Assembly (NCBI GenBank): GCA_023444445.1
Contig: JAEXMK010000236.1
Span: 1 to 7,906 of the forward strand
Source: Pseudomonadota bacterium
Lineage (GTDB): Bacteria; Pseudomonadota; Alphaproteobacteria; Rhizobiales; Rhizobiaceae
Length of the DNA stretch: 7,906 nt
Direction: 5' to 3'
The notes beneath the pieces were generated by a model. The model had not been told where the DNA came from, ran no database searches, and saw only the letters and a list, made by a program, of their open reading frames with translations. A program made the position numbers and the translations under genes. This document shows, piece after piece, positions 6,377 through 7,906 of the stretch (its first letter is position 1; each line of letters starts with the position of its first letter).

Positions 6377-7015
6377 TTGGCCCAGGATTCCGAAAAACTT
6401 CTCTCCATCCTCAAATTGCAGCCGGTCGTGCCGGTGCTGATCGTGGATGATGCCGCTTCCGCCGTGCATTTGGCGCGCGCTTTGGTCGCAGGCGGCCTGA
6501 AGGCAATCGAGATCACCATGCGCACGCCGGCAGCACTCGACGCCATCCGTGCAGTTGCCGCGGAAGTGGAGGGTGCCCATGTGGGTGCCGGCACCATTCT
6601 CAATGCGAAGGATTTCGAAGCGGCCGCCGAAGCAGGCTCCACCTTCATCGTCAGCCCCGGCATCAATAAAAGCGTGCTGGAAGCCGCGCGTGGCTCCAAG
6701 GTGCCGCTGCTTCCGGGTGCTGCCACCGCCAGCGAAGTCATGGCGCTGCGCGACGAGGGCTACAAGGTGATGAAGTTCTTCCCGGCCGAACAGGCTGGCG
6801 GCGCACCTTACCTCAAGGCGCTGTCTTCGCCGCTCGCCGGCACGGTCTTCTGCCCGACCGGCAGCGTGTCGTTAAAAAATGCCAACGACTATCTGTCGCT
6901 GCCGAATGTGGTCTGCGTCGGCGGTTCCTGGGTTGCCCCGCGCGAACTGGTGGCAACCGGCGACTGGGCGGGCATCACCAAGCTTGCCGCTGAAGCGGCT
7001 GCGCTGCGCGGCTGA
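6377..7015 (+). CDS. eda: KDPG/KHG aldolase (2-dehydro-3-deoxyphosphogluconate aldolase)
   Basis: This 212-residue class I aldolase cleaves 2-keto-3-deoxy-6-phosphogluconate to pyruvate and glyceraldehyde-3-phosphate, the last step of the Entner-Doudoroff pathway, the main glucose route in many rhizobia. The active site is clear: Glu45 and Arg49 in EITMRT, GAGTIL near 70-75, SPGINK near 93-98, the Schiff-base Lys133 in VMKFFPAE, PTGSV for phosphate binding, and GGSW near the end. The Lys133, Glu45 and Arg49 numbering equals that of E. coli Eda. The start is TTG at 6377, read as fMet-Ala-Gln-Asp. It has an excellent AAGGAGG (6364-6370) 6 nt upstream and gives the family's normal length; upstream in-frame starts would add 36 unconserved-looking residues. 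No edd gene is adjacent. A 2-keto-3-deoxy-6-phosphogalactonate aldolase is a less likely alternative. Confidence 0.94.
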   Translation: MAQDSEKLLSILKLQPVVPVLIVDDAASAVHLARALVAGGLKAIEITMRTPAALDAIRAVAAEVEGAHVGAGTILNAKDFEAAAEAGSTFIVSPGINKSVLEAARGSKVPLLPGAATASEVMALRDEGYKVMKFFPAEQAGGAPYLKALSSPLAGTVFCPTGSVSLKNANDYLSLPNVVCVGGSWVAPRELVATGDWAGITKLAAEAAALRG

Positions 7016-7024
7016 TTTGTCTCC

Positions 7025-7062
7025 TGTCAAACCCGTTCACGAAGGCGTGAGCGGGTTTGACA
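7025..7062 (+). terminator. Strong hairpin after eda, probable terminator
   Basis: A 17-bp stem pairs 7025-7041 (starting TGTCAAACCCG) with 7046-7062 (ending CGGGTTTGACA). It has a single G-T wobble and a 4-nt loop (AAGG), and begins 10 nt after the eda stop. Only TTT follows it, so the T tract is weak. The hairpin is far longer than expected by chance and probably ends or stabilises the eda transcript. The near-perfect symmetry would let it work on either strand. Confidence 0.7.
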
Positions 7063-7091
7063 TTTGTATTCGGCCCACGGCTTCCTATCTC

Positions 7092-7118
7092 CTCCTGTAG
7101 ATTTGACCTCTACAGGAG
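7092..7118 (+). promoter_or_regulatory. Inverted repeat that buries the Shine-Dalgarno of the DUF533 gene
   Basis: CTCCTGTAGA (7092-7101) is the perfect reverse complement of TCTACAGGAG (7109-7118), with a 7-nt loop (TTTGACC). The right arm ends with AGGAG (7114-7118), the Shine-Dalgarno of the gene starting at 7125. If transcription starts upstream of 7092, the mRNA would fold the ribosome-binding site into a 10-bp stem. This could give translational control by temperature, a protein or an antisense RNA. Alternatively the dyad is a DNA operator. The left flank also repeats CCT, so a second, bulged pairing register exists. Confidence 0.6.
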
Positions 7119-7124
7119 ATTTTG

Positions 7125-7820
7125 ATGTTCGACGCCAAGAAGCTTCTTGAACAATTCCTCGGCTCCCAGGTGCCGGGCCTTTCGGGAAGCGTCCGTGACA
7201 GAGCCGGGCAGGCCGCCGATATCGCCAAGAACAATCCCCTCAAGGCCGGCGCACTTGCCGCCGCCATTCTCGGCACCAAGACCGGCCGCAAGCTCGCTGG
7301 CAATGTCGCCACCATTGGCGGCGTGGCCGCCATCGCCGGCCTCGGTTATCTCGCTTATAAGAATTACAAGTCCGGCCAGGCCCCGGAAATGGCGCCGAAG
7401 CCCGAACCGGAGCTTCTCGCCCCACCGGCCGATTCCGCCTTCCACCCGCAATCGCCAGCTCTTTCCAATGATTTCGCGCTGAAACTCATCCAGGCGATGA
7501 TCGCCGCCGCCAAGGCCGACGGTCATATCGATGACAAGGAGCGCGCCAACATCATGGACAAGGTGCAGGTCTCCGGCCTTGATACAGAGGCCGAGCGTTT
7601 CCTTGAAAAGGAACTCGCCGATCCGCTCGACATCGACGCGCTAGTGGCCGCTGCCCGCACCGAAGAGCAGAAGGTGGAGCTTTACACCGCCTCGCGGCTT
7701 GCCATTGAGGCAGATACGCGGGCGGAGCGGGGGTATCTCGATCTCCTTGCCGGGCGGCTTGGGTTGCCGGATGCGCTGGTGGATCACATCGAGGCGACGG
7801 TGGTGGCGGCGAAGGTTTGA
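7125..7820 (+). CDS. DUF533 / TerB-like inner-membrane protein (YebE-like)
   Basis: This 231-residue protein matches the DUF533 (YebE-like) family, whose biochemical role is not established. Residues 1-45 are an Ala/Gly-rich amphipathic region. A hydrophobic Gly-rich segment about 59-77 (VATIGGVAAIAGLGYLAY) is the likely single membrane helix. A Pro-rich linker follows at about 86-112 (MAPKPEPELLAPP). The C-terminal part, about 115-231, is a helical TerB-like domain with the acidic motif AAKADGHIDDKER (128-140) and a second copy-like acidic stretch IEADTRAERGYLDLL (194-208). TerB domains can bind divalent metals through such residues. The ATG at 7125 is chosen over the TTG one codon upstream because AGGAG (7114-7118) then sits at 6-nt spacing. 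It lies 109 nt after eda, beyond a terminator-like hairpin, so it is probably its own unit. Related E. coli YebE is linked to envelope stress; a similar role here is only inference. Confidence 0.87.
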   Translation: MFDAKKLLEQFLGSQVPGLSGSVRDRAGQAADIAKNNPLKAGALAAAILGTKTGRKLAGNVATIGGVAAIAGLGYLAYKNYKSGQAPEMAPKPEPELLAPPADSAFHPQSPALSNDFALKLIQAMIAAAKADGHIDDKERANIMDKVQVSGLDTEAERFLEKELADPLDIDALVAAARTEEQKVELYTASRLAIEADTRAERGYLDLLAGRLGLPDALVDHIEATVVAAKV

Positions 7821-7850
7821 GGTTGGCGTTAGGCCTCGGCGCGTGTGGGT

Positions 7851-7906
7851 CACCCCCCTCTGCCCTGCCGGGCATCTCCCCCACAGGTGGGGAGATTGGC
7901 AAGACG
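7851..7906. repeat. Palindromic intergenic repeat, cut by the window edge
   Basis: After the DUF533 stop the sequence enters a unit beginning CACCCCCCTCTGCCCTGCC. It contains two small dyads: GCCC-TGCC-GGGC (7862-7873) and TCTCCCC-CACAGGT-GGGGAGA (7875-7895). Sequences of this form (CCCCCCTCTG, then GGCATCTCCCCC, then GGGGAGATTGGC) are, from general knowledge, abundant between genes in Agrobacterium and Rhizobium. It differs from the repeats at 3401 and 4680. The unit continues beyond the right end, so its full structure is unknown. The first dyad pair could also serve as a 3' hairpin for the DUF533 transcript. Confidence 0.65.

Noticed and set aside
7057..7062. TTGACA as a -35 for the DUF533 gene
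   Set aside because: It is the end of the eda hairpin arm, and the best -10-like sequence (CTATCT, 7085-7090) is 22 nt away, too far for a normal promoter.
1..7906. A defence island, biosynthetic cluster or other novel multi-gene system
   Set aside because: All genes belong to recognisable housekeeping or signalling families with no shared theme, and no mobile-element, nuclease, toxin or phage genes are present.

Overview
The window looks like ordinary chromosomal DNA from a Rhizobiaceae alphaproteobacterium, most like Agrobacterium/Rhizobium. This judgement rests on moderate-to-high GC, the protein sequences (methionine ABC transporter, KDPG aldolase, TrhO, DUF533) and short palindromic intergenic repeats of the kind that are abundant in rhizobial genomes. 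No similarity search was possible, so the genus is an inference.

Layout, left to right. (1) 1-113 is the 3' end of an ABC permease gene, followed after 33 nt by a MetQ/NlpA-type periplasmic binding protein (147-926) and a clear intrinsic terminator (953-981). Together these are the tail of a methionine-uptake operon. (2) 1161-3365 encodes a membrane-anchored CHASE4-GGDEF-EAL protein for cyclic-di-GMP turnover, preceded by a leader with two small overlapping inverted repeats. (3) 3401-3516 is a composite palindromic repeat between two convergent genes. (4) 3566-4510 (minus strand) encodes TrhO, a rhodanese-family tRNA uridine-34 hydroxylase. (5) 4511-4825 is a gene-free gap holding a bulged hairpin and a long inverted repeat with 32-bp arms. 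(6) 4826-5734 and 5718-6206 (both minus) are a CHAD gene and a CYTH gene that overlap by 17 nt. They are probably a polyphosphate/triphosphate-related pair, transcribed CYTH then CHAD. (7) 6377-7015 (plus, divergent from CYTH) is eda, KDPG/KHG aldolase, with a TTG start, followed by a 17-bp-stem hairpin. (8) 7125-7820 is a DUF533/TerB-like inner-membrane protein whose Shine-Dalgarno sits inside a perfect 10-bp inverted repeat. (9) The right edge (about 7851-7906) enters another rhizobial-type palindromic repeat.

The genes do not form one pathway: methionine uptake, c-di-GMP signalling, tRNA wobble modification, polyphosphate-linked CYTH/CHAD proteins, Entner-Doudoroff carbon metabolism and an envelope protein of unknown function lie side by side. 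I see no phage, transposase, CRISPR, toxin-antitoxin or secondary-metabolite genes, and no convincing undescribed multi-gene system. The most interesting observations are regulatory: the SD-sequestering hairpin before the DUF533 gene, the overlapping leader repeats before the GGDEF-EAL gene, and three different palindromic repeat families in the intergenic spaces.
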